Shown: positions 1-7,831 of the stretch, one piece after another
Layout of the letters: each line of letters opens with the position of its first letter
Position numbering within the stretch: position 1 is the stretch's first letter
Source: Desulfobacterales bacterium HSG17
GTDB taxonomy: Bacteria; Desulfobacterota; Desulfobacteria; Desulfobacterales; Desulfococcaceae
Direction of reading: 5' to 3'
Length of the DNA stretch: 12,750 nt
Assembly: GCA_030377945.1 (NCBI GenBank)
Contig: JAUCGD010000083.1
Coordinates: 1-12,750, forward strand
Notes under the pieces: model-generated
Databases searched by the model: none
What the model was told of the DNA's origin: nothing
The model's input: the letters and a program-made list of their open reading frames with translations, nothing else
Made by a program: the position numbers and the translations under genes

Positions 1-1
1 A

Positions 2-79
2 TACCAAATATATCTTCCAAAAAAAGAGTTACTTGAACAAGAATTAAAAATGTTATTGGAGGAACATGAAAACAACTGA
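2..79 (+). CDS. C-terminal tail of an upstream gene, 5' truncated by the window edge
   Basis: The frame beginning at base 2 is open from the window edge to a TGA at 77-79 and encodes about 25 residues with the pattern Y-Q-I-Y-L-P-K-K-E-L-L-E-Q-E-L, ending in an acidic helix. It overlaps the first 14 nt of hsdR, which suggests translational coupling, and the hsdR ribosome binding site lies inside it. Such an arrangement is expected for an upstream restriction-modification partner. The tail could be the end of an HsdS specificity subunit, or of a DUF1016/YhcG-type nuclease, whose C-termini I recall having a similar Y...LP....L pattern. The fragment is too short to decide. That it is real coding sequence is inferred from its amphipathic composition and the tight overlap. 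Confidence 0.55.
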   Translation, partial: YQIYLPKKELLEQELKMLLEEHENN

Positions 80-3000
80 TAACACCGAAAAAGGCTTTCA
101 AAATCTCATAGTCCGGGAACTTGTTGAAAAACAGGGATATATTGAAACAAAATCCAATGAATTTGACAGAGAACTCTGCATAAACAAAACACAGTTTCTA
201 AACTTCATCAAAGCCGCACAGCCTGACATTTACAACTTTATCCTGAAAAAAGGAGAACGCCCCTTTTTCACCCGCCTTGACACCCAGATAAAAAAACAGG
301 GCATTATCCATGTACTGCGAAAAGGAGTAAAGCACTTTGACAAAACCGTCTCCACCTTTTTCCCCATGCCAAATTCCCTGCATAACACAAAAGACCGGAA
401 ACGATACGATGCCAACATATTCTCCATAACCCAGGAACAATATTACACAGAAAATAACAAAAACCGCATTGATCTGGTCATATTCCTAAACGGACTCCCC
501 ATAATAACCCTTGAACTGAAAAACGCATACACAAACCAGGCAGTTAAAGACAGCATCCGCCAGTATAAAAATGACCGTGACCCAAAAGACAAAATATTCA
601 ACTTCGCCCGCTGCATTGTCCATTTTGCCCTGGATACAGACCTTGCATTCATGACAACCCATCTCAACGGTAAAGACACAATCTTCATGCCCTTTAACAA
701 AGGCTTAAACAACGGTACGCCATACGAACCCTTTGGAGCCGGAAACCCGCTTAACCCAGACGGACTGAAAACCTCATACATCTGGGAAAACATATTTACA
801 AAACAAAGCCTTGCCAATATAATTGAAAAATACGCACAAATATTCAAAGAAAAAGACCAGGACACAGGCAAAACAAGAAAGAAACTCATTTTTCCCAGGT
901 ATCACCAGATTACATCAGTGCGAAAACTGCTTGCACACGCCAAAGAAAACGGGGTTGGAAAACGCTATCTTATCCAGCATTCCGCAGGATCGGGAAAATC
1001 AAACTCCATAACATGGCTTGCACATCAGTTGACAGGGCTGCATGATAAAACCAATATCCACCCGCTTCTTGACACTGTTGTAGTTGTTACAGACCGCAAG
1101 ATTCTTGACGAACAGATAAGAGAAAACATAAAAGCCTTTGCCCAGGTAAAAAAAGTAGTTGAAGCCATAACAGGCAATGCCTCGGATATAAAAGCACTTG
1201 ACCCGGCAGAAACCTCTGTTTCAAAAACAACCCACATGCGCCTTGCACTGGAAAACAACAAAAGGATTGTCATTTGCACAGTCCAGACCTTTCCCTTTGT
1301 GCTTGACGCAATACAGGAAACCCAGACAAAAAACATAGGATTTATAATTGACGAGGCCCACAGCAGCCAGAGCGGAAAAGGAGCTGCAAGCATGAACGCT
1401 GTATTTTCAGACACAGCCCTGGCACAGCTTCCAAAAGACGAAGAAGGCAACATAAACACAGAGGATCTGGTAAACCATCTCATGGAATCCCGCAAAATGC
1501 TGAAAAACGCCTCATACTTTGCATTTACAGCAACACCAAAAAACAAAACCCTTGAAACCTTTGGAACTGAGCAGGAAGACGGCACATACAAAGCTTTTCA
1601 CACCTATTCCATGAAACAGGCTATTGAAGAAGAATTTATACTTGATGTGCTGAAAAACTACACAACCTATAAATCTTACTACAAAATCCGTAAACAGGGC
1701 AGAGTACCAAATGAAACAGAATCAGATAAAAAAGAATATGAAAGCAAAAAAGCATATAAAAAACTCAAATCCTATGTTGAAGCCCATAAACTGGCAATAG
1801 AAGAAAAAACCCGCATAATGATAAATCATTTTAATAAAAACGTATGCCGCGAAATTGAAGGCAATGCCAGGGCTATGGTTATTACAAGATCAATTGAAAT
1901 TGCCATGAAATATAAAGATGCGTTTGACGATTATCTTGCAGAAATCCGCTCTCCATACAAAGCCATTGTAGCATTTTCAGGAAAAAAAGCACATTATAAA
2001 ACAGGGGAAGAAATGAACGAAAGCAATATGAACAACTTTCCTGACGGCAATAACGACATTCCAAAACAGTTTAAAGCGAACCCCTACCGGTTTTTAATCG
2101 TGGCAAACAAATACCAGACCGGATTTGACCAGCCCCTGCTGCATACCATGTATGTGGATAAAGAATTGTCAGATGTTCAGGCAGTTCAAGCCCTTTCCAG
2201 ATTAAACAGAGCTTTCAAACCCCATAAAAGAGACACCTTTGTACTGGATTTCTGCAATGATACTGATGATATACAAAAAGCATTTGAGCCTTTTTACACA
2301 ACTACGATACTCAGCAGGGAAACAGATATAAACAAGTTGAACGACTTAAAAGACGACCTTGACAGCACCCAGATTTACAATAACGAGGATGTGGAAAATT
2401 ATTTCAGGTATTACTATTCAAATGCAGAAAGAAAAGTATCCGAACCTATTATAAACAGGGCTGCACATGAATTTGAAAATGGTCTGGAACAAAAAGAACA
2501 GATAAAATTTAAATCAAATGCAAAAACCTTTGTCCGCACCTATGACTATCTTTCCAAACTCATGGAATCCGGTGCTCCTGAATGGGAAAAGCTATGGCTT
2601 TTTTTAAAATATCTTATTCCAAAACTCAATATTCAGGCAGATGATACTGACGAGAACATCCTGGAAGCTGTGGACATGGACAGCTACCGGATAAACAGAA
2701 AAGGCATTTCTGACATATACCTGGAAGGAAAAGACAATATAATAGAGCCTATACCGGTTCCAGGTGTTGCAGAACCGGAAAACGAATATGATACCCTTGA
2801 AAAGATCATAAGCGAATTTAATAAAAGATTCGGCAATATAGACTGGGGACCCGGAGTTGACCCAAAGGAGGCAGAGCAGATATTGACCGTACAACTGCCT
2901 GACAAAATAAAAGAAGATTATGAAACCTTGCAGTCAATAATAAATTCAGACAAAGATAATGGAAAAATAACCTCAGACACCAAAATCCTGGCCTTGATGC

Positions 3001-3158
3001 AGGCATTAATGTTTACCCACACAGGCATTTATAAAAAATTTGTGGATGACCAGGACTTTAAAAGAGCTTACCAGGATTTTATTTTTGACATTACCTTGCA
3101 GAATGCAGAGCATGGTATATCACCCAATGGAAATATTGACCTAAACCTGAACAGATGA
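66..3158 (+). CDS. hsdR: Type I restriction endonuclease subunit R (HsdR)
   Basis: The 1030-residue product is normal for HsdR, the motor and nuclease subunit of type I restriction enzymes, which translocates DNA with ATP and cuts at a distance from the site. In order it shows an N-terminal PD-(D/E)XK nuclease region (D136, then E150-L-K152), a superfamily 2 helicase core with Walker A A-G-S-G-K-S (307-312), a DEAH box (429-432), T-A-T-P (488-491) and motif VI Q-x-x-x-R-x-x-R (Q708, R712, R715), and an alpha-helical C-terminal region that would contact HsdM. All catalytic motifs look intact. GGAGG at 58-62 lies three bases before the ATG, rather close but the only plausible signal. hsdM and hsdS are not in the window; the preceding gene tail may be one of them. 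The ATPase gene follows after 10 nt, probably in one transcript. The first half of the coding strand is strikingly C-rich and G-poor. Confidence 0.96.
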   Translation: MKTTDNTEKGFQNLIVRELVEKQGYIETKSNEFDRELCINKTQFLNFIKAAQPDIYNFILKKGERPFFTRLDTQIKKQGIIHVLRKGVKHFDKTVSTFFPMPNSLHNTKDRKRYDANIFSITQEQYYTENNKNRIDLVIFLNGLPIITLELKNAYTNQAVKDSIRQYKNDRDPKDKIFNFARCIVHFALDTDLAFMTTHLNGKDTIFMPFNKGLNNGTPYEPFGAGNPLNPDGLKTSYIWENIFTKQSLANIIEKYAQIFKEKDQDTGKTRKKLIFPRYHQITSVRKLLAHAKENGVGKRYLIQHSAGSGKSNSITWLAHQLTGLHDKTNIHPLLDTVVVVTDRKILDEQIRENIKAFAQVKKVVEAITGNASDIKALDPAETSVSKTTHMRLALENNKRIVICTVQTFPFVLDAIQETQTKNIGFIIDEAHSSQSGKGAASMNAVFSDTALAQLPKDEEGNINTEDLVNHLMESRKMLKNASYFAFTATPKNKTLETFGTEQEDGTYKAFHTYSMKQAIEEEFILDVLKNYTTYKSYYKIRKQGRVPNETESDKKEYESKKAYKKLKSYVEAHKLAIEEKTRIMINHFNKNVCREIEGNARAMVITRSIEIAMKYKDAFDDYLAEIRSPYKAIVAFSGKKAHYKTGEEMNESNMNNFPDGNNDIPKQFKANPYRFLIVANKYQTGFDQPLLHTMYVDKELSDVQAVQALSRLNRAFKPHKRDTFVLDFCNDTDDIQKAFEPFYTTTILSRETDINKLNDLKDDLDSTQIYNNEDVENYFRYYYSNAERKVSEPIINRAAHEFENGLEQKEQIKFKSNAKTFVRTYDYLSKLMESGAPEWEKLWLFLKYLIPKLNIQADDTDENILEAVDMDSYRINRKGISDIYLEGKDNIIEPIPVPGVAEPENEYDTLEKIISEFNKRFGNIDWGPGVDPKEAEQILTVQLPDKIKEDYETLQSIINSDKDNGKITSDTKILALMQALMFTHTGIYKKFVDDQDFKRAYQDFIFDITLQNAEHGISPNGNIDLNLNR

Positions 3159-3168
3159 GGACAATCCC

Positions 3169-4515
3169 ATGAAATACCCTTTATCTGAAAAAATCGGAAA
3201 TCCCGACATTCTGGTTGGACGTGAAAAAGAATTTGCACTTCTTGATAAATGGATTTCCAAAATACCTAGAAGATTGAGCAAATCAAGAGTTATTCTTGCC
3301 CGGAGAAAGAGCGGTAAAACTGCTGTTGTGCAGCGGATATTCAATCGTTTATGGAGCGAAAACGGAAAAATTATCCCGTTTTACTTCAGTTTTCCGGAAA
3401 CAAAAAAATGGCTTCCTGAACTGGCAGCAGATTACTATCGAACATTTGCTTCACAATATATTTCCTTTCTTGAAAGAGATGAAAAACCGGTGGATACCCC
3501 TTATTCCCTGGAACAGATCCGGGAATACGGCAGGGCAAATTCAGTTGAAATCCTGGAACATGATTATAATCTGCTGAAAGGAGACAGTGAAAAAGGTAAC
3601 TACGGTCTGATGTGGAAAACCGCTTACACAGCACCTCAACGATTTGCTTCATGGTATGATATTCGGGTCCTGGTTATTCTTGATGAGTTTCAGAATATCA
3701 CCCAGTATATTTATCATGATAAAGAATGCAGGACAGAACCGAATAAAACTCTTGCAGGTAGTTTTCATGATGTTGTTGAATCCAAGACTGCACCCATGCT
3801 GGTAACAGGCTCATATGTTGGCTGGCTTATTTCTGTAATTGATAAATATCTGGAAGCAGGCCGCCTTAAAAGGCAGTTTATGAATCCATATCTGACACCC
3901 GGAGAAGGATTGCAGGCTGTTTACAGGTATGCTCAATTCTGTGATGAGCCTGTTACCAATGAGACTGCCGAACAGATAAACCGGCTGTGTCTGTCTGATC
4001 CGTTTTTTATCTCATGCGTTATTCAGAGTGAATATGAGAATAAAAATCTTACAACACAGGAAGGTGTGGTAAACACTGTTAATTATGAGATAACAGACAA
4101 ATCCTCTGAAATGTCAATGACCTGGGGAGAGTATCTTGAGCTGACTTTGAAAAAGGTAAATGACCGGTATGCCAAGGCCATGCTGCTCCATTTAAGTAAA
4201 TATCATGAAAAAGATTGGACACATAAGGAACTTAAAGATGAGCTGGGTCTTGAAATATCGGAAAATGAAATCCGTGAAAAGCTTGAAATCATGATTAAAG
4301 CAGATGTAATTGAAAAAGGAGCCTCTGACATCCGTTACAGGGGACTCAAGGACGGAACTCTAAATCTTATTCTCCGTCACCGTTTTGAAGAGGAAATCAA
4401 AAATTTTATACCTGATTTGAAAAAAGATTTTAATGAAGAGCTTGAAAAATTGAAAGCTGATAATTGTAAGAAACTTCCAGGAAAAAGCCAGGGCATATTC
4501 AGCATGTTTTTCTGA
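3169..4515 (+). CDS. AAA/STAND-like ATPase, C-terminally truncated
   Basis: The 448-residue product is a P-loop ATPase of the archaeal-ATPase/STAND-like type. The start follows a V-G-R-E-K-E-F-type entry (16-22). A Walker A with its first glycine replaced, A-R-R-K-S-G-K-T (44-51), is followed by Walker B hhhh-D-E (D172, E173), a sensor-like strand M-L-V-T-G-S (210-215) and a winged-helix segment (about 349-392). I remember this family as multi-copy in Desulfobacterales and large sulfur bacteria, where longer members end in a PD-(D/E)XK nuclease-like domain. Here the frame ends soon after a short helix (415-430) with an unrelated-looking K-S-Q-G-I-F-S-M-F-F tail, while the +1 frame encodes what looks like the lost domain end (see 4454-4636). 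TGAGGA at the hsdR stop acts as ribosome binding site. It may still make a nuclease-less ATPase. A link to restriction is suggested only by position. Confidence 0.8.
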   Translation: MKYPLSEKIGNPDILVGREKEFALLDKWISKIPRRLSKSRVILARRKSGKTAVVQRIFNRLWSENGKIIPFYFSFPETKKWLPELAADYYRTFASQYISFLERDEKPVDTPYSLEQIREYGRANSVEILEHDYNLLKGDSEKGNYGLMWKTAYTAPQRFASWYDIRVLVILDEFQNITQYIYHDKECRTEPNKTLAGSFHDVVESKTAPMLVTGSYVGWLISVIDKYLEAGRLKRQFMNPYLTPGEGLQAVYRYAQFCDEPVTNETAEQINRLCLSDPFFISCVIQSEYENKNLTTQEGVVNTVNYEITDKSSEMSMTWGEYLELTLKKVNDRYAKAMLLHLSKYHEKDWTHKELKDELGLEISENEIREKLEIMIKADVIEKGASDIRYRGLKDGTLNLILRHRFEEEIKNFIPDLKKDFNEELEKLKADNCKKLPGKSQGIFSMFF

Positions 4516-4636
4516 AAAAAAGATAATGCCGGTATTTTTATCATTAGGGGGATTTACCAAAGGTGCAAAGCAATTCTGCAAAGAAAAGAGAATAGGAACA
4601 GCAGAATATATCCGTTATTTTCAGCAGGATGTTTGA
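4454..4636 (+). pseudogene. Out-of-frame remnant of the ATPase gene's C-terminal nuclease-like domain
   Basis: In the frame shifted by +1 relative to the ATPase, 60 codons are open from just after a TGA at 4451-4453 to a TGA at 4634-4636. Two thirds of this lies past the ATPase stop. The peptide is clearly protein-like: F-Q-E-K-A-R-A-Y-S, then V-F-L-S-L-G-G-F-T-K-G-A-K-Q-F-C, then I-G-T-A-E-Y-I-R-Y-F. From memory this resembles the last strand and helices of the PD-(D/E)XK-like domain that ends full-length members of this ATPase family. It has no start codon or ribosome binding site of its own. The simplest reading is an internal deletion near 4450-4465 that removed the middle of the domain, including its catalytic core, and changed the frame. 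A simple frameshift cannot explain it, because too little sequence lies between the winged helix and this tail. Confidence 0.65.
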
Positions 4637-4643
4637 CATCCTG
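4625..4643. repeat. Short perfect hairpin at the end of the remnant
   Basis: CAGGATGT (4625-4632) and ACATCCTG (4636-4643) are perfect inverted copies separated by TTG. The hairpin overlaps the stop of the out-of-frame ATPase tail. No T-run follows on either strand, so it is not a standard intrinsic terminator, but it may protect the 3' end of the hsdR-ATPase transcript. Confidence 0.5.
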
Positions 4644-4656
4644 TAAGAGATAGCTC

Positions 4657-4709
4657 GCTTTGACAAGCTCAGCAACCGGTCTTCCCGTTCCCTGAGCCTG
4701 TCAAAAAGC
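4657..4709. repeat. REP-like dispersed palindrome at the convergent gene junction
   Basis: TTTGACAAGCTCAG (4659-4672) and CTGAGCCTGTCAAA (4692-4705) form a 14-bp inverted repeat with one transition. That transition becomes a G-U pair in minus-strand RNA. An imperfect inner stem (AACCGG with CCCGTT) is part of the same fold. I recognise the core, a gene-end palindrome of the form GACAAGCTCAG...CTGAGCCTGTC, as a dispersed repeat seen in many bacterial genomes; that is recall and not a search result. It begins 8 nt after the thiolase stop, so it would form a 3' hairpin on that transcript and separate it from the plus-strand genes. Confidence 0.7.
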
Positions 4710-4713
4710 AAAA

Positions 4714-5964
4714 TTAAACCATTTCCAAAGCACAGGCCATAGCAACACCGCCGCCGCCGCACAGGGTTGCCAGTCCCAGATTCTTTTCCCTTTTTTTCAT
4801 GGCATGTAAAAGTGATACCATGATTCTGCATCCTGTTGCGCCTACGGGATGACCAAGGCCGATTCCTGAGCCGTTGACATTGGTTATTTCCCTGTTTAAG
4901 CCAAGCTCTTTTTCACAGCCTATATACTGGGCTGCAAAAGCTTCGTTTAATTCAATAAGCTGAAAGTCATTAAGAGCAAGACCGCTGTTGTTAAGGAGAT
5001 TTTTAACAGCAGGAACAGGGGATATACCCATAACAGAAGGATGACAGGCCCCTCTTGAGGCTGCTTTTATCCTGGCTATGGGTGTGAGGTTAAGCTCTTT
5101 TGCTTTTTCTGCTGACATTATAATCATGGCAGCAGCCCCGTCATTGATTCCGCTTGAATTTCCTGCTGTAACTTTACCGGTTTTCGGGATAAAGCCCGGA
5201 GGAAGACTTTGAAGCTTCTCCATTGTTATGCCGGGCCGGAAATGTTCGTCCTTGTCAAATATAACAGGGTCTTTTTTCCGCTGGGGTATTTCAATTGGCA
5301 CGATCTCGTCTTTAAAGGTGCCGTCAGCAGTTGCTCTTTCAGCATTATTATGGCTTCTGAGTGCCACTTCATCCATTTCTTCTCTTGAAATATTCAAATG
5401 CTGTGCAATAAATTCTGCTGTATGTCCCATGATATAGGGTTTTCCAAGAAACATGCTTGCAGGAGCTTCCTGGGTGTTTACCGGACTGTCCTCAGCAAGA
5501 GGCATAACATGGGAACCGCAGTGAAGAGCATGGATCATGGCATCAACAAAAACTTGATCCTGAAGCCTGCAACCCCATCTTGCATTGGGAACTGTATAGG
5601 GGACACCTGACATGTGTTCAACACCACCGGCAAGGATAACATCTGCCATACCTGCCTGGATCATTGCCATACCGGAGATTACTGCTTCCATGCCTGAGAT
5701 ACATACACGGTTGATGGTGACAGCCGGAACAGTGTCCGGGATTCCTGCCAGAAGTGCAGCTATGCGGGTTGTATTAAGTGTGTCATGATGTTCAAGACAG
5801 GTTCCGAAACGCACATCATCAATAATGGCAGGATCAATGCCTGCTCTTTTTACTGCCTCTTTCATGGCAGCACTGGCAATTACAGCACCGTTTAAATCTT
5901 TTAAACTTCCGCCAAATGCGCCGATAGCTGTGCGGCAGGCTGAAACAATTACAACATCTTTCAT
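4714..5964 (-). CDS. Thiolase (acetyl-CoA C-acyltransferase)
   Basis: The 416-residue product is a cytosolic thiolase that cleaves 3-ketoacyl-CoA with CoA to acetyl-CoA and a shortened acyl-CoA, or condenses two acetyl-CoA in reverse. The nucleophile is C88 in N-R-V-C-I-S-G. N-E-A-F-A (340-344), G-H-P-V-G-A-T-G (371-378, base H372) and the second catalytic cysteine C402 in C-G-G-G-G are all present. It is about 25 residues longer than the classic 390-residue enzyme because of an insert near 145-172, before the I-M-G-H-T-A-E motif, which carries an additional cysteine (C149). I recall the same insert in other deltaproteobacterial thiolases, so it marks a subfamily. The start follows GGAGG (complement of 5974-5978) at 9 nt. 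The acyl-CoA dehydrogenase stop is only 2 nt upstream, so the two are probably translationally coupled. Chain-length preference cannot be read from the sequence. Confidence 0.94.
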   Translation of the reverse strand: MKDVVIVSACRTAIGAFGGSLKDLNGAVIASAAMKEAVKRAGIDPAIIDDVRFGTCLEHHDTLNTTRIAALLAGIPDTVPAVTINRVCISGMEAVISGMAMIQAGMADVILAGGVEHMSGVPYTVPNARWGCRLQDQVFVDAMIHALHCGSHVMPLAEDSPVNTQEAPASMFLGKPYIMGHTAEFIAQHLNISREEMDEVALRSHNNAERATADGTFKDEIVPIEIPQRKKDPVIFDKDEHFRPGITMEKLQSLPPGFIPKTGKVTAGNSSGINDGAAAMIIMSAEKAKELNLTPIARIKAASRGACHPSVMGISPVPAVKNLLNNSGLALNDFQLIELNEAFAAQYIGCEKELGLNREITNVNGSGIGLGHPVGATGCRIMVSLLHAMKKREKNLGLATLCGGGGVAMACALEMV

Positions 5965-5966
5965 TA

Positions 5967-7781
5967 TTATTTACCTCCAAAAGAATCTTCGGAAATTTCC
6001 AGAACCGTATTATCGCTGTCTAATATAACCTCTGCTCTTCCAAGGCTTAAAGGCAGTACGGATTTGATAAAAAAACGGGCGCTTTTTAACTGACCTTCAT
6101 AAAAAGCCTTATCCTTTTTCTTTGCCCCTTTTTCAAGTTTTTGAGATGCTGTATTTGCACGCCACAAAAGCATCCAGGCCATAATCGCATCACCTGTAAT
6201 ATCCATAAAAGAATAGGCATGGGCAAAAGCTGTCATCATTTTTTCAGATCTTGCTGTTTTTCCCATGTGCAGGGCAGTTTCTTCAAGTTTTGCAATAAGA
6301 TTTTTCGTATCTGCTGCAAGATCTTCAAGACCTGCTGTTTTTTCAGCCTGTTCACTAGTCTTATTAATTTCATTTATAAGGTCTTTAAAAGCCTGGCCTT
6401 TGTTAAGACCGAGCTTTCTTCCCAGGAGATCCATTGCCTGGATACTGTTTGTTCCTTCGTAAATATGGGTAATCTTGCAGTCCCTGAGAAGCTGTTCCTG
6501 GGGATATTCTTTTGTATAGCCGTATCCGCCGTAAATCTGCACCCCGTCATTGCAAACCTCAAAAGCCCTGTCAGACACATAGCCCTTTGCAATGGGGATA
6601 AGTACGTCAATGATGCCCTGGTATCTTGCTTTTTCTTCTGGGCTGTCAGTTACATGCTTCATATCCTCGCAAAAACCTGTATAATATAAAATACTCCGCA
6701 TTCCTTCTGTTGCTGCTTTCATTTTCAAGAGCATTCTGCGAACATCAGGATGCTGAATAATCGGCACAGCAGGAGCATCCTTGCCTGGAGCATCAAGGCT
6801 TCTTCCCTGCACTCTTTCCCTGGCATAGTTAAGAGCATTCATAAATGAGGATGATGCACATCCAAGGGCCTGCATACCCACATCCAGACGTGCTTCGTTC
6901 ATCATAACAAACATGGCCCGCATTCCCTTGTTTTCCTCACCCAGAAGGGTTCCAATGCACTTGCCTTTGCTTCCCATAGTCATGGAGCAGGTGGGGCTTC
7001 CGTGAATCCCCATTTTTTCCTCTATACCTGTGCATACTATATCATTAGGCTCTCCAAGGCTGCCGTCATCGTTAACCCATATTTTGGGAACCAGAAACAA
7101 AGATATGCCTGAAGTTCCGGCAGGTGCGCCTTCAATTCTTGCAAGTACAGGATGAATGATGTTGTCTGTAAAATTATGTTCGCCGCTGGATATAAATATC
7201 TTGTTGCCTGTGATGGAATAGGTTCCGTCGTCATTTTTAACTGCTGTGGATGTCAATGCGCCTACATCTGATCCTGCCTCAGGTTCTGTGAGCAGCATGG
7301 TTCCGCCCCAGTCGCCTCCATACATTTTTTTAAGAAAAAGTTCTTTCTGCTTATCAGTTCCAAATACCTCAACCAGTTTTCCAGCTCCGTGTGCCAGAAG
7401 TGTGTGAAGTGTAAATGGAAAGTTTGCACCGTGAAAGTAGTTTTTAACAGCTAAAGACAATGCTTCAGGCATTCCCTGACCACCCCACTCAGGGTCATCG
7501 GACATGGCAGTCCATTCGCCTTGTTTAAACAATTCATAAACCTTGTGAAATGAGTCAGGAACCTTGACCTCACCTTTTTCAAACCTGCATCCCTGCTCAT
7601 CACCGTCTTTTAAGGTGGGCAGCATTTCTTTAACAGCCAGGGTCCTGGCTTCATTAATAACCATATCCACTGTTTTTTTATTAAAATCCGCAAATTTATC
7701 ATGTTTGCTGAGTTTTTCCACTTCCAGTTGTTCATGAAGAACAAAATCAACATCCCTGCGGTCTGCAATAACCTGTGCCAT
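5967..7781 (-). CDS. Acyl-CoA dehydrogenase, 600-residue type with extra C-terminal domain
   Basis: The 604-residue product is an FAD-dependent acyl-CoA dehydrogenase that makes 2-enoyl-CoA and passes electrons to ETF. I start it at M-A-Q-V-I-A-D-R-R because AGGAG lies 8 nt ahead. An upstream in-frame ATG at 7826 would add 15 residues with no ribosome binding site. Numbered from this start, it has an all-alpha N-terminal domain, the FAD/substrate strand L-L-T-E-P-E-A-G-S-D (about 163-172), the Q-I-Y-G-G-Y-G-Y-T segment (415-423) and the catalytic glutamate in I-Y-E-G-T-N-S-I-Q (E442). The roughly 150-residue C-terminal extension after it defines the DmdC/FadE5-like branch. Homologues are often named 3-methylmercaptopropionyl-CoA dehydrogenase; nothing here supports that substrate, and fatty acyl-CoA is likelier given the ligase and thiolase neighbours. 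Confidence 0.94.
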   Translation of the reverse strand: MAQVIADRRDVDFVLHEQLEVEKLSKHDKFADFNKKTVDMVINEARTLAVKEMLPTLKDGDEQGCRFEKGEVKVPDSFHKVYELFKQGEWTAMSDDPEWGGQGMPEALSLAVKNYFHGANFPFTLHTLLAHGAGKLVEVFGTDKQKELFLKKMYGGDWGGTMLLTEPEAGSDVGALTSTAVKNDDGTYSITGNKIFISSGEHNFTDNIIHPVLARIEGAPAGTSGISLFLVPKIWVNDDGSLGEPNDIVCTGIEEKMGIHGSPTCSMTMGSKGKCIGTLLGEENKGMRAMFVMMNEARLDVGMQALGCASSSFMNALNYARERVQGRSLDAPGKDAPAVPIIQHPDVRRMLLKMKAATEGMRSILYYTGFCEDMKHVTDSPEEKARYQGIIDVLIPIAKGYVSDRAFEVCNDGVQIYGGYGYTKEYPQEQLLRDCKITHIYEGTNSIQAMDLLGRKLGLNKGQAFKDLINEINKTSEQAEKTAGLEDLAADTKNLIAKLEETALHMGKTARSEKMMTAFAHAYSFMDITGDAIMAWMLLWRANTASQKLEKGAKKKDKAFYEGQLKSARFFIKSVLPLSLGRAEVILDSDNTVLEISEDSFGGK

Positions 7782-7789
7782 ATTTAAAT

Positions 7790-7794
7790 CTCCT
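7790..7794 (-). promoter_or_regulatory. Ribosome binding site fixing the dehydrogenase start
   Basis: AGGAG on the minus strand, 8 nt before the ATG at 7781. It selects this start over the in-frame ATG at 7826, which lies next to the repeat region and has no comparable signal. Confidence 0.8.
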
Positions 7795-7809
7795 GTTTTT
7801 TTATTTAAT

Positions 7810-7824
7810 GCAGGCAGAGCCTGC
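7810..7824. repeat. Small hairpin sharing a core with the adjacent palindrome
   Basis: GCAGGC and GCCTGC flank AGA, giving a perfect 6-bp stem. The 12-mer CAGGCAGAGCCT in it (7811-7822) recurs at 7838-7849 inside the next palindrome, so this may be a partial copy of the same repeat. It lies in the leader of the acyl-CoA dehydrogenase gene. Confidence 0.6.
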
Positions 7825-7831
7825 AAGACTG

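Noticed and set aside
4522..4542. Weak intrinsic terminator on the minus strand: GATAA/TTATC stem followed by seven T.
   Set aside because: The stem is only 5 A/T-rich base pairs with an 11-nt loop, and it lies about 170 nt past the thiolase stop, inside the ATPase remnant.
5460..5540. The 25-residue insert in the thiolase as a novel domain or active-site addition.
   Set aside because: I recall the same insert in other deltaproteobacterial thiolases, and all catalytic residues are intact, so it is probably a normal subfamily trait.
7782..7826. Start of the acyl-CoA dehydrogenase at the upstream in-frame ATG (7826).
   Set aside because: It has no ribosome binding site, whereas AGGAG lies 8 nt before the ATG at 7781 and the protein start there fits the family.
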